Numbered from the stretch's first letter, positions 1 through 6,772 are shown. The stretch is 7,255 nucleotides of DNA from an uncultured Pseudomonadota bacterium (GCA_946885905.1 CAMPHL010000125.1:1-7255); one strand, 5' to 3'. Translations and numbers: made by a program. Notes: generated from the letters alone by a model not told the origin.

Positions 1-2296
1 TGTTGTAGTAGCGGATATCCACGCCGGAATGCTCGGCGAGCTTGCGCGCGGCGGCATCGGCGCGGGAGTTGAACCCGATGACGACCGCCTTCGAGGCGAG
101 GGCCAGGTTGATGTCGCTCTCGGTGATGCCGCCTACGGCGCTGTGCACGATGTTCACGCGCACCTCGTCGGTCGAAAGCTTCGCGAGCGCATGCGCCAGG
201 CCCTCGTAGGAGCCCTGCACGTCCGCCTTGATGATGAGCGCGAGGCTCTTCTTCTCCCCCTCGCTGATCTGGTCGAACACGTTCTCGAGCTTGGCCGCCT
301 GCTGCTTGGCGAGCTTCACGTCGCGGAACTTGCCCTGGCGGAAGAGCGCGATCTCGCGCGCCTTGCGCTCGTCGCCAAGCACCTGGATGTCGTCGCCAGC
401 CCGCGCCACGTCCTGCAGCCCCTGGATCTCCACCGGGATGGACGGGCCGGCTTCCGAGACGGCTTTGCCGTTCTCGTCGTTCATCGCACGCACGCGCCCG
501 AAGACCGCGCCGGCGAGGAGGACGTCACCCTTCTTGAGGGTGCCCGACTTCACGAGCACGGTGGCCACGGGGCCGCGCCCCTTGTCCAGGCGCGACTCGA
601 TCACGACGCCCTTGGCGGGCGCGTTCACCGGCGCCTTGAGCTCGAGCACCTCCGATTGGAGCTGGATCGACTCGAGCAGCTTGTCCAGCCCCTGGCCGGT
701 CTTGGCCGAAACCTCGACGAACTGCGTCTCGCCGCCCAGTTCCTCGGAGACGATCTCGTGCGAAAGCAGCTCGTTCTTGATGCGCTGCGGGTTGGCCTCG
801 GGCTTGTCGATCTTGTTCACCGCGACCACGACCGGGACCTTGGCGGCCTTGGCATGGTTGATGGCCTCGATGGTCTGGGGCATCACGCCGTCGTCCGCGG
901 CCACCACCAGGATCACGAGGTCGGTGATCTGGCTGCCGCGTGCCCGCATCGCCGTGAAGGCCTCGTGGCCGGGCGTGTCGAGGAAGGTGATGACGCCTCT
1001 CGGGGTCTCCACGTGGTAGGCGCCGATGTGCTGGGTGATTCCGCCGGCTTCGCCCACGGCGACGCGCGCCTTGCGGATGGCGTCCAGGAGCGAGGTCTTG
1101 CCGTGGTCGACGTGTCCCATCACCGTCACTACGGGGGGGCGAGTCTCCACGTGGGCCTGCTCCGCGGCCGCGGCTTGCGTGAGGAACGACTCGGGGTCGT
1201 CCAGCTTCGCCGGCTTCGCCGTGTGGCCCATCTCCTGCACCACGATCATCGCGGTGTCCTGGTCGATGACCTGGTTGATGGTCACCATGGTGCCCATCTT
1301 CATCATGACCTTGATCACCTCGGCGGCCTTCACCGACATCTTGTGCGCGAGGTCGCCCACGCTGATGGTTTCCGGGACCAGCACCTCGATCACCTTCGGC
1401 TCGGTGGGCGCGGCGAATGCCGTGCCGCCGTCGTCGTCGCGATGGCGGGAACCGCCGCGTGAGCGCCAGCCGTCACGGCCTCCGGATGCGTCGCCGCGCG
1501 TCTTGATCGCGCGCCGGCGCGCCTGTTCATCCACCCAGGCGGAGGCGGGCCTCGGAGCCCGCTTCGGCCCCTTCTTGTCAGCCTTGGCGTCCTTCTCGCC
1601 CGGCTTGAGCACTGGACGGTGGAGCGTGCCCTCGCTTTCCTTCGCGGGCGCGGCGGCGGGCGCGGGCGCGGCATCGGCCTTCGGCGCCTCGGCCTTCACC
1701 TCGACGAGCACCGGGGCCTCGGCCTCGGTGGCGATCTCCTCGCCCTTCTTGCGGACGACGCGCTTCTTCTTCGGCGCCTCGCCCTGCGTCGGTGCGGGCG
1801 CCTCGGCGGGCGCCGTTTCGTCGGCCTTCTTCTTTCCGATGGTCGCGCGTTTGGCCTTCGACTCGGCTTCGGCGGCCTGGCGCGCGGCGCGCTCGGCCTG
1901 GCGCCGGGCCTCGGCCTCGCGCTTGCGCGCTTCTTCCTCGTCGATGATGGGCGCGGGCGGGGTGGTGGGCTTCGCCGGCTCCGGCGCCGCCTCGGGCTTG
2001 TCCACCTTCACGAAGGTCCGCTTCTTGCGCACCTCGACCTGGATGGTGCGCGCCTTGCCGGTCGAATCGGCCTTCTTGATCTCCGTCGTCTGCTTGCGCG
2101 TGAGGGTGATCTTCTTCTTCTCGTCCTTCTTGCCGTGGACTTCCTGGAGGTAGTCGAGCAGGCGCGACTTGTCCTGCTCCGTGATCGCGTCCTCGCCGGC
2201 GCTCTTCTTCACGCCGGCCGCCTGCAGCTGCTCGAGCAGCAGCGCCACCGGCAGCTTGAGCTCCGTGGCGAATTGGGCGACGTTCGACTTGGCCAT
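1..2296 (-). CDS. infB: Translation initiation factor IF-2 (3' end cut by window edge)
   Basis: IF-2 is the cytoplasmic GTPase that brings fMet-tRNA to the 30S subunit and promotes 50S joining. The frame begins at ATG 2296 and stays open to the left edge, giving about 765 residues. Residues 1-52 form the first IF2_N module ([16 protein letters not shown]). A long charged Lys/Glu/Ala/Pro-rich linker follows to about 300, then a second IF2_N-like module at about 300-360. The G domain shows G1 GHVDHGKT (394-401), G3 DTPGH (440-444), G4 NKID (494-497) and G5 SAK (530-532). The visible end, VDIRYYN, lies in domain III. E. coli IF-2 is 890 residues with G1 at nearly the same position, so roughly 120 residues are probably missing. 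The start follows the nusA stop by 23 nt and has GAAGGAG upstream. It is last in rimP-nusA-infB here; rbfA and truB would be expected beyond the edge. No frameshift is seen. Confidence 0.98.
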   Translation of the reverse strand, partial: MAKSNVAQFATELKLPVALLLEQLQAAGVKKSAGEDAITEQDKSRLLDYLQEVHGKKDEKKKITLTRKQTTEIKKADSTGKARTIQVEVRKKRTFVKVDKPEAAPEPAKPTTPPAPIIDEEEARKREAEARRQAERAARQAAEAESKAKRATIGKKKADETAPAEAPAPTQGEAPKKKRVVRKKGEEIATEAEAPVLVEVKAEAPKADAAPAPAAAPAKESEGTLHRPVLKPGEKDAKADKKGPKRAPRPASAWVDEQARRRAIKTRGDASGGRDGWRSRGGSRHRDDDGGTAFAAPTEPKVIEVLVPETISVGDLAHKMSVKAAEVIKVMMKMGTMVTINQVIDQDTAMIVVQEMGHTAKPAKLDDPESFLTQAAAAEQAHVETRPPVVTVMGHVDHGKTSLLDAIRKARVAVGEAGGITQHIGAYHVETPRGVITFLDTPGHEAFTAMRARGSQITDLVILVVAADDGVMPQTIEAINHAKAAKVPVVVAVNKIDKPEANPQRIKNELLSHEIVSEELGGETQFVEVSAKTGQGLDKLLESIQLQSEVLELKAPVNAPAKGVVIESRLDKGRGPVATVLVKSGTLKKGDVLLAGAVFGRVRAMNDENGKAVSEAGPSIPVEIQGLQDVARAGDDIQVLGDERKAREIALFRQGKFRDVKLAKQQAAKLENVFDQISEGEKKSLALIIKADVQGSYEGLAHALAKLSTDEVRVNIVHSAVGGITESDINLALASKAVVIGFNSRADAAARKLAEHSGVDIRYYN

Positions 2297-2319
2297 TTAG
2301 TGCGTCTTCTCCTTCGGCT

Positions 2320-3807
2320 TCAGGCCTGCGCCTGATCCCTGAACCACGGTTCGCGCGCCTTCATGATCAGCTTGTTCGCGCGCTCGGCATCCATGCCGGT
2401 CATCTCGGTGAGCTCGTCGGTCGCTAGGTCCGCAAGGGCGTCCATCGTGGTGATGCCCTTGGAGGCGAGTACCCGGGCGGTCTGGTTGTCCATGCCCTCC
2501 ATGCTCTGCAGGTCCTCGGCGGCGTGCTCGACGTTCTCCTCGCTCTTGATCGCCTCGGTAAGCAGCGCGTTGCGGGCCCGGCGGCGCAGCTCGTTCACGG
2601 TTTCCTCGTCGAATGCCTCGATCTCGAGCATCTCGGGCAGCGGCACGTAGGCCACCTCGTCCAGCGAGGTAAAGCCTTCGGACACCAGGATCTCCGCGAC
2701 CTCCTCGTCGACGTCCAGCTTCTCCATGAAAAGCGAGCGCACGACGCTCGTCTCCTGGGCGCTCTTCTGCTCGCGCTCCTCGGTGGTCATGATGTTCAGG
2801 TGCCAGCCGGTGAGCTCGGAGGCGAGGCGGACGTTCTGGCCCCCCTTGCCGATCGCGAGCGCGAGCTGGTCCTCGTCCACCACGACGTCCATCGAGTGGC
2901 GCTCCTCGTCCACGACGATGGAGGTCACCTCGGCGGGAGCCAGCGCGTTGATCACGAACTGCGCCGGCTCGGGCGACCAGAGGATGATGTCGACGCGCTC
3001 GCCGGCGAGCTCCTGGGTCACGGCCTGGACGCGCGAGCCTCGCATGCCGACGCACGTGCCGACCGGGTCGATGCGCTGGTCGTTGGACTTGACCGCGATC
3101 TTGGCCCGCAGCCCCGGGTCGCGCGCGGCGGCGCGGATCTCGAGCAAGCCCTCCTCGATCTCGGGCACCTCGAGCTCGAAGAGCTTCACCAGGAACTCGG
3201 GCGCGGTGCGCGATAGCACGATCTGCGGCCCGCGCGCCTGGCGGTCGATCTTCTCGATGTAGGCGCGCACCCGGTCGCCCTGGCGCAGGTTTTCCTTCGG
3301 GATCAGCTTCTCGCGCGGCAGGAGCGCCTCCACGCGGCCCGATTCCACGATGAGGCTGCCACGCTCGGCGCGCTTCACGGTGCCGGTCACCAACGATTCG
3401 CCGCGCTCGAGGAAGTCGTTGAGGATCTGCTCGCGCTCGGCGTCGCGGATCTTCTGCAGGATCACCTGCTTGGCGGCCTGGGCGCCGATGCGCCCGAAGG
3501 TTTCGGCCTCGAGCGGTTCCTCGATCACGTCGCCCAACTGCGCCTCGGGATTCTCCGAGACGGCGTCGGTGATCGCGATCTGGTGGGCGGGCTCCTCGTG
3601 CTCTTCGTCGGGCACCACGGTCCAGCGGCGAAACGCCGCGTAATCGCCGCTCTCGCGATCGATCTCCACCCGCACGTCGACCTCGTCCTTGAAGCGCTTC
3701 TTGGTGGCCGAGGCGAGCGCCATCTCCAGCGCCAGGAACACCGTGTCCTTGGCGACGTTTTTTTCGCGCGCCAGCGCGTCGACCAGAAGCAGAATGTCGC
3801 GACTCAT
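2320..3807 (-). CDS. nusA: Transcription termination/antitermination factor NusA
   Basis: NusA binds RNA polymerase and nascent RNA and controls pausing, intrinsic and Rho termination, and antitermination. The product from ATG 3807 is 495 residues, the same as E. coli NusA. The RNAP-binding N-terminal domain is about 1-130. The S1 domain is about 136-200 ([18 protein letters not shown]). KH1 carries GMRG (254-257) and KH2 carries GKGG (320-323). Two acidic helix-hairpin-helix repeats follow at about 358-415 and 433-490, as in gamma- and betaproteobacteria. An in-frame ATG at 3873 would add 22 residues ([10 protein letters not shown]...), but those are merely the translation of the upstream palindromic repeat. 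The 3807 start has GAGG five nt before it and gives the conserved [17 protein letters not shown] opening. The gene lies between rimP and infB in the classical operon. Codons 15-17 (GAA AAA AAC) contain a seven-A run, unusual in this GC-rich gene. Confidence 0.98.
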   Translation of the reverse strand: MSRDILLLVDALAREKNVAKDTVFLALEMALASATKKRFKDEVDVRVEIDRESGDYAAFRRWTVVPDEEHEEPAHQIAITDAVSENPEAQLGDVIEEPLEAETFGRIGAQAAKQVILQKIRDAEREQILNDFLERGESLVTGTVKRAERGSLIVESGRVEALLPREKLIPKENLRQGDRVRAYIEKIDRQARGPQIVLSRTAPEFLVKLFELEVPEIEEGLLEIRAAARDPGLRAKIAVKSNDQRIDPVGTCVGMRGSRVQAVTQELAGERVDIILWSPEPAQFVINALAPAEVTSIVVDEERHSMDVVVDEDQLALAIGKGGQNVRLASELTGWHLNIMTTEEREQKSAQETSVVRSLFMEKLDVDEEVAEILVSEGFTSLDEVAYVPLPEMLEIEAFDEETVNELRRRARNALLTEAIKSEENVEHAAEDLQSMEGMDNQTARVLASKGITTMDALADLATDELTEMTGMDAERANKLIMKAREPWFRDQAQA

Positions 3808-3815
3808 CTCAACCT

Positions 3816-3871
3816 CGTCATGCCGGCTCGGGGAGCCGGGCCCTTCGTCGCCCCGGCGAAGGCCGGGGCCC
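3816..3871. repeat. Tandem pair of diverged palindromic (REP-like) units
   Basis: The 73-bp rimP-nusA spacer is mostly two adjacent units, each starting CGTC and ending in GGGCCC or GGGGCCC. Unit A (3816-3843) has perfect 7-bp arms CCGGCTC/GAGCCGG (3823-3829 and 3833-3839) with a 3-nt loop. Unit B (3846-3871) has 7-bp arms CCCCGGC/GCCGGGG (3851-3857 and 3862-3868) with loop GAAG. Unit B resembles the widespread proteobacterial dispersed element whose core reads CCGGCGAAGGCCGG. In the minus-strand mRNA both would fold just upstream of the nusA ribosome binding site, whose GAGG abuts unit A. They could affect mRNA stability or nusA translation; that role is inferred. No transposase is nearby. 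Confidence 0.75.
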
Positions 3872-3880
3872 AATCATTCG

Positions 3881-4324
3881 TCAAAGTTCCGGAACCAGCC
3901 GCGCCTTGTCGATCTCGGCGAAGGCGAACTGCAGCCGCTTCCCCTCAACATCCATGCACACGCCGTCGCCATCGACGCCGGCCAGCATGCCCTCGAAGCG
4001 CCGCCGGCCATCGCGCGGAAGCCTCAGCCGCACGCTCGCCTTGTGCCCGGCGAAGCGCGCGAAATCCTCGGGCCGCTTGAGCGGACGGTCCAGCCCCGGG
4101 GACGACACCTCCAAGCGCTCGTAGTCGATGCCTTCGACGGCGAGCACCCGGGAGAGGTGGTTGCTCACCCGGGCGCAGTCCTCGACGGTGATGCCGCGGG
4201 GCGAATCGATGAAAACCCGCAGCAGCCCGCCCCGGGAAATCTCGAGGCCGGCGAGGTCATAGCCCAAGCCGGCCAGCGTTTCCCGCAGCCAGCCCTCGCG
4301 CTCGATCACCCGGTTTGCGCTCAA
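3881..4324 (-). CDS. rimP: Ribosome maturation factor RimP
   Basis: RimP is a cytoplasmic assembly factor that binds the 30S subunit and helps its late maturation. From TTG 4324 the product is 147 residues, close to the 150 of E. coli. The alpha/beta N-terminal domain spans about 1-82 and includes LRVFID (35-40), the ITVEDC segment and the family signature LEVSSPGLDRPL (71-82). The C-terminal SH3-like domain runs about 86-147 and ends DKARLVPEL. Start choice is uncertain. TTG 4324 has AGGA eight nt upstream and gives normal family length. GTG 4309 would shorten it by five residues and has no clear ribosome binding site. ATG 4369 would add 15 residues, but those are encoded by the leader terminator hairpin, although a GGAAG lies five nt before it. 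RimP is the first gene of the rimP-nusA-infB operon. Confidence 0.93.
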   Translation of the reverse strand: MSANRVIEREGWLRETLAGLGYDLAGLEISRGGLLRVFIDSPRGITVEDCARVSNHLSRVLAVEGIDYERLEVSSPGLDRPLKRPEDFARFAGHKASVRLRLPRDGRRRFEGMLAGVDGDGVCMDVEGKRLQFAFAEIDKARLVPEL

Positions 4325-4337
4325 AGAAACGGTCCTA

Positions 4338-4364
4338 CAAACAAAAAATGGGCTCGAGGCCCAT
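4338..4364 (-). terminator. Intrinsic terminator in the rimP leader (likely attenuator)
   Basis: Read on the minus strand, ATGGGC (4364-4359), a five-base loop CTCGA, and GCCCAT (4353-4348) form a perfect six-pair stem. A run of five further T follows directly (4347-4343), then GTTTG. This is a canonical Rho-independent terminator. It ends about 15-20 nt before the TTG of rimP and downstream of the candidate -10 at 4385-4390. No minus-strand gene that it could close is visible to its right. It therefore fits premature termination control of the rimP-nusA-infB operon. A rimP leader with a 3' intrinsic terminator has been described computationally in gammaproteobacteria; homology to that element is not established here. 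Confidence 0.8.
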
Positions 4365-4384
4365 CCCAACTTCCGAACCGCGAA

Positions 4385-4393
4385 ATGTTAGCA
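4385..4393 (-). promoter_or_regulatory. Candidate extended -10 promoter for rimP-nusA-infB
   Basis: The minus strand reads TGC TAACAT (4393-4385). TAACAT matches the -10 consensus TATAAT at four of six positions, including the first A and the final T, and TG one base upstream makes it an extended -10. No good -35 is present at the usual distance (CGCCTC at 4413-4408), which is tolerable for an extended -10. The transcript would start near 4378 and have a leader of about 54 nt that contains the terminator hairpin. This is a prediction by eye. Confidence 0.45.
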
Positions 4394-4411
4394 CGAAAAG
4401 GGCCCCCGAGG

Positions 4412-4426
4412 CGACTCGGCGAGTCG
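4412..4426. repeat. Perfect 15-bp inverted repeat in the divergent spacer
   Basis: CGACTC (4412-4417), spacer GGC, GAGTCG (4421-4426). It overlaps a second, mutually exclusive pairing, CCGAG (4406-4410) with CTCGG (4415-4419) around loop GCGA. The dyad starts at the -35 position of the proposed rimP promoter and extends upstream of it, so it could be a protein-binding operator. It lacks a T-run at the stem base, which argues against a terminator. Function is unknown. Confidence 0.4.
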
Positions 4427-4432
4427 TTCCCG

Positions 4433-4460
4433 CGGCGTGAGCGCTGCGTTCCACACGCCG
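4433..4460. repeat. Inverted repeat with 7-bp arms in the divergent spacer
   Basis: CGGCGTG (4433-4439) and CACGCCG (4454-4460) are perfectly complementary around a 14-nt loop. Neither side has a T-run, so it does not look like an intrinsic terminator. It lies just upstream of the NACA-repeat box and could be an operator half-site pair or a chance GC-rich dyad. Confidence 0.3.
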
Positions 4461-4470
4461 TGACCGGGGC

Positions 4471-4494
4471 AACAATCCGAGACAAAGCGCTACA
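4471..4494 (+). promoter_or_regulatory. Candidate OmpR/RstA-type operator: three NACA at 10-bp spacing
   Basis: AACA (4471-4474), GACA (4481-4484) and TACA (4491-4494) recur at exactly 10 bp, one helical turn. OmpR-family regulators bind direct repeats with about this period. The reported E. coli RstA box, TACA-N6-TACA in form, has the same 10-bp step. The regulator encoded just downstream is RstA-like, and the last repeat would overlap the -35 region of the putative promoter, as in class II activation. The box is therefore a plausible autoregulatory site, inferred only from pattern and position. Confidence 0.4.
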
Positions 4495-4520
4495 GACCGC
4501 ATCGTTGCGCTGCGTAGCAT
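4492..4520 (+). promoter_or_regulatory. Weak candidate promoter for the small ORF and two-component operon
   Basis: TAGCAT (4515-4520) matches the -10 consensus at four of six positions. Seventeen bases upstream lies ACAGAC (4492-4497), a poor -35, which would suit a promoter needing an activator at the adjoining NACA repeats. A start near 4527 would give a leader of about 33 nt before the ATG at 4560. The evidence is weak. Confidence 0.25.
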
Positions 4521-4559
4521 CGGCTCCATCCAAGAAATCACAAAACGGGAGCGGAAAAG

Positions 4560-4706
4560 ATGCACTTGGCCCGAAAAATCCTGCTCGCCGCGATGGCCGA
4601 CGAGGAGCCGCCGGGGGCCTTCGCCGAGCAGCTGCTCTACACCTTCCAGCACCACAACATCCGCGGGCGCTTCTACTACGCCAGCCTCAACTACGGGTTC
4701 AAGTAG
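4560..4706 (+). CDS. 48-residue small protein upstream of the regulator; barrel-like C-terminus
   Basis: I do not recognise this protein. It starts at ATG 4560, preceded by GGGAG with eight nt spacing, and stops at TAG 4704-4706. The stop is 10 bp before the chosen regulator start. Nearly every codon ends in G or C (about 46 of 48), matching the neighbouring genes, while the in-frame sequence before the ATG does not. Real coding beginning at this start is therefore likely. There is no signal peptide or membrane helix. The end, RGRFYYASLNYGFK, alternates hydrophobic and aromatic residues (Y, A, L, Y, F) like the terminal strand of an outer-membrane beta-barrel, and LLYTFQHHN before it could be the partner strand. 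One lysine follows the final Phe, which is atypical. It may be a genuine small protein co-transcribed with the two-component genes or the surviving 3' end of a lost barrel gene. Confidence 0.6.
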   Translation: MHLARKILLAAMADEEPPGAFAEQLLYTFQHHNIRGRFYYASLNYGFK

Positions 4707-4716
4707 GGTCGTGGAC

Positions 4717-5448
4717 ATGTCCGACGCCCTGCCCCTCGACGCCACTGGCCGCGTGCTGCTCGTGGAGGACGACGAGGGGCTCGCGAACCTGATCGGGGAC
4801 TACCTCGGCCGCAACGGGCTGGAGATCCACTGGGTGCGGCGCGGCGACACCGCCATCGAGATGGCGCACGAGATCTCGCCGGACCTCATGCTGCTCGACG
4901 TGATGCTGCCGGGCCGCGACGGCTTCGACATCTGCCGCGAGTTGCGCGCGCGGGGTTCCACGCTGCCGATCGTCTTCCTCACCGCGCGCGACGAGGACTT
5001 CGACCGTGTGGTGGGCCTGGAGCTTGGCGCGGACGAGTTCATCCCGAAGCCCGTGCAGCCGCGTGTGCTCCTCGCACATGTTCGCGCCATACTTCGGCGC
5101 GCGGCGATGGGCACCGGCGCGCCGGCGGTTGCCGCCGCCGACGTCATCACCTTCGGGCGGCTCGAGATCGACGTGGGCTCGCGCTCCGCGCGCCTGGCCG
5201 GAAGGCCCGTGGACCTCACGAGCTCGGAGTTCGACCTGCTCTGGCTGCTGGCGCGCCACGCGGGAAAGGTCCTGTCGCGCAACGACATCCTGAACAAGCT
5301 GCGCAGCCTCGATTACGACGGGTCCGATCGCTCGGTCGACTGCCGCATCTACCGCCTGCGGCGCAAGCTGGGCGACCTCGTGGACACCACCGAGCGCATC
5401 AAGACCATCCGCAACGTCGGGTACCTGTTCAGCCCCGCGCACTGGTAG
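4717..5448 (+). CDS. OmpR/PhoB-family response regulator, RstA-like
   Basis: This is a cytoplasmic DNA-binding transcription factor activated by phosphorylation. Counted from the alternative GTG at 4711, the receiver domain spans about 13-130 with acidic pocket E19-D20-D21, phosphoacceptor D63 in LLDVMLPG, switch T91 and the conserved K113 in IPKP. The winged-helix Trans_reg_C domain covers about 147-243. Its recognition region DRSVDCRIYRLRRKL and ending RIKTIRNVGYLFSP strongly resemble E. coli RstA. Length is 243 residues from ATG 4717 (245 from GTG 4711), usual for the family. ATG 4717 is preferred because AGGG lies eight nt before it and only two nt before the GTG. The kinase gene follows after 16 bp, so the pair is almost certainly co-transcribed. 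Target genes cannot be read from this window, apart from a possible box at 4471-4494. RstA orthology is an inference. Confidence 0.95.
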   Translation: MSDALPLDATGRVLLVEDDEGLANLIGDYLGRNGLEIHWVRRGDTAIEMAHEISPDLMLLDVMLPGRDGFDICRELRARGSTLPIVFLTARDEDFDRVVGLELGADEFIPKPVQPRVLLAHVRAILRRAAMGTGAPAVAAADVITFGRLEIDVGSRSARLAGRPVDLTSSEFDLLWLLARHAGKVLSRNDILNKLRSLDYDGSDRSVDCRIYRLRRKLGDLVDTTERIKTIRNVGYLFSPAHW

Positions 5449-5464
5449 CCGGGGCGAGGCCGCC

Positions 5465-6772
5465 TTGTTCCGGTTGTTCCTGAAGCTCTACGGAGTGCTG
5501 ATCGCGACGCTGGCGATGTCGTTCTTGGTCCAGATGCACCTCATGGATTACGTCTGGCGCAATACCTCCCAGGGCTTCGACTTCCGCGCGCGCTTCGCGC
5601 CTACCTTCTACCTCGTTGAGGAAGCGCTTGCGGGGTTGCCCGCCGATCGCTGGCCCACCCGCCTCGCCGAGCTCTCCCAAGCTTTCGGGATGCCGGCGCG
5701 CCTCGAGCTGCTCGCGACCCTCGGCGACCGGGCGCGCCTGGCTCCGGCGCAAATGGCCGACCTCGAGACCGGAAGCATCGCCTCCCTCGACCGGGACGTT
5801 GGCGGGTTTCGCCTCCTCAAGCGGGTCGGTGACACCGCGTACGTCGTCGCCATCGATTACCCGGGACCCGACCTGCGGCGCGTTCGCGTGTTGACATACG
5901 CAGTGAACTGGGCCATCGAATTCGCTATCGTCGCGATCCTCGTATTCTTCTGGGTGCGCCCCTTCTGGGGCGACCTGCGCCGGCTCAACTACGCGGCCGA
6001 AGCCATAGGGGCCGGGCGCTTCGATGTCTCCACCCGGGTGGGGCGGTTCTCGCCGCTGCGGCCCTTTTCCGACGCGTTTCGCGGCATGGCAAAGCGCATT
6101 GCCTGCGTGCTCCAGTCCCATCGCATGCTCACCAGCGCCGTTTCGCACGAGTTGCGCACGCCCATCGCGCGCCTCAAGTTCAGCCATTCCCTCGCGCTCG
6201 AGGAACCGGATCCCGCAGCCAAGGATCGCTACCTCGCGCGGATGGAGGGGGACATTGCGGAGATCGCGAACCTCACCTCCGAGCTCCTGGACTACGCCCG
6301 GCTGGAGCGGGGCATGCCCGCGATCGTCCAGCAGGTGGTGCCCGCGGAAGCCTGGCTCGAGGATGCGCTGGCGGAGGCGGGCAACGGGCAGGAGGCCGGC
6401 CAGCGCCACGTCGAGATCCGCGCCAGCTCCCAGGTCGCATCCGTCCGATGCGAGCCCCGCTACATGGCTCGAGCGCTGGTGAACCTCCTTCGCAATGCGC
6501 GCAAGCACGCCGTGGCCAGCGTCCAGGTCTCGCTGCGGGAAGAAAGCGGCCGAACCGTGCTCGCGGTCGATGACGATGGGGCCGGCATCCCGGTGCGCGA
6601 GCGTGAGCGCCTCTTCGAGCCGTTCACGCGCCTCGACGACAGCCGTGACCGCGATTCGGGGGGATTCGGGCTGGGGCTCGCGATCGTGCGCCAGGTGGCG
6701 CGCTGGCACGGCGGCGAAGCGGCCATCACCGATTCACCCTTGGGCGGGGCACGGGTCTCGATCGTCTGGTAG
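5465..6772 (+). CDS. Membrane sensor histidine kinase, RstB-like
   Basis: This 435-residue inner-membrane kinase is the partner of the upstream regulator. TM1 is about 7-27. A periplasmic sensing region of about 115 residues follows, then TM2 at about 146-163. A HAMP linker starts at WVRP and runs to about 215. The HisKA H-box AVSHELRTP has phosphoacceptor H228. The ATPase domain shows the N-box with N340 and N344 (LVNLLRNARKHA), G1 DDDGAGIP (369-376), F-box LFEPF and G2 GFGLGLAI (400-407). All catalytic motifs are intact. The layout, the N-terminal FRLFLKLYG and the ending GGARVSIVW closely resemble RstB. The start is TTG 5465, supported by GAGG five nt upstream, by the first residues matching the RstB N-terminus, and by the absence of a better start before TM1. 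The ligand is unknown. The stop lies 11 bp from that of a convergent gene. Confidence 0.96.
   Translation: MFRLFLKLYGVLIATLAMSFLVQMHLMDYVWRNTSQGFDFRARFAPTFYLVEEALAGLPADRWPTRLAELSQAFGMPARLELLATLGDRARLAPAQMADLETGSIASLDRDVGGFRLLKRVGDTAYVVAIDYPGPDLRRVRVLTYAVNWAIEFAIVAILVFFWVRPFWGDLRRLNYAAEAIGAGRFDVSTRVGRFSPLRPFSDAFRGMAKRIACVLQSHRMLTSAVSHELRTPIARLKFSHSLALEEPDPAAKDRYLARMEGDIAEIANLTSELLDYARLERGMPAIVQQVVPAEAWLEDALAEAGNGQEAGQRHVEIRASSQVASVRCEPRYMARALVNLLRNARKHAVASVQVSLREESGRTVLAVDDDGAGIPVRERERLFEPFTRLDDSRDRDSGGFGLGLAIVRQVARWHGGEAAITDSPLGGARVSIVW

Noticed and set aside
1130..1140. Seven-G run in infB as a possible frameshift error
   Set aside because: The frame across it reads [18 protein letters not shown], the expected IF-2 sequence, so the run is correct.
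29..1462. 477-codon plus-strand open frame opposite infB
   Set aside because: It is antisense to the unmistakable GTPase frame of IF-2, is His/Leu/Arg/Asp-rich and has no domain logic. It is a shadow of GC-rich codon use.
2297..3055. 252-codon minus-strand frame overlapping nusA and ending next to the infB ATG
   Set aside because: It is the -1 frame of nusA across the KH and acidic domains and is extremely arginine-rich. Its stop adjoining the infB start looks coincidental.
4401..4419. Possible second minus-strand terminator (CCGAG/CTCGG stem with TTTT nearby)
   Set aside because: The T-run is separated from the stem base by GGGCCC and is only four bases, so it is not a credible intrinsic terminator.
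4370..4559. A tRNA or other structured RNA gene upstream of rimP, as with metY in E. coli
   Set aside because: I looked for a cloverleaf, a TTCRANNC-type T-loop and a CCA end on the minus strand and found none.
4335..4745. 136-codon minus-strand frame ending GMGLEPIFCL
   Set aside because: It runs antisense to the small ORF and through the spacer, and its end is just the translated terminator hairpin.
3689..4792. Long plus-strand frame across nusA, rimP, the spacer and the regulator start
   Set aside because: It crosses two opposite-strand genes, the palindromic repeats and a noncoding spacer, with no consistent coding composition.
5429..6709. 426-codon minus-strand frame opposite the histidine kinase
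   Set aside because: The plus strand encodes every kinase motif in order; this frame is a His/Arg/Gly/Glu-rich shadow.
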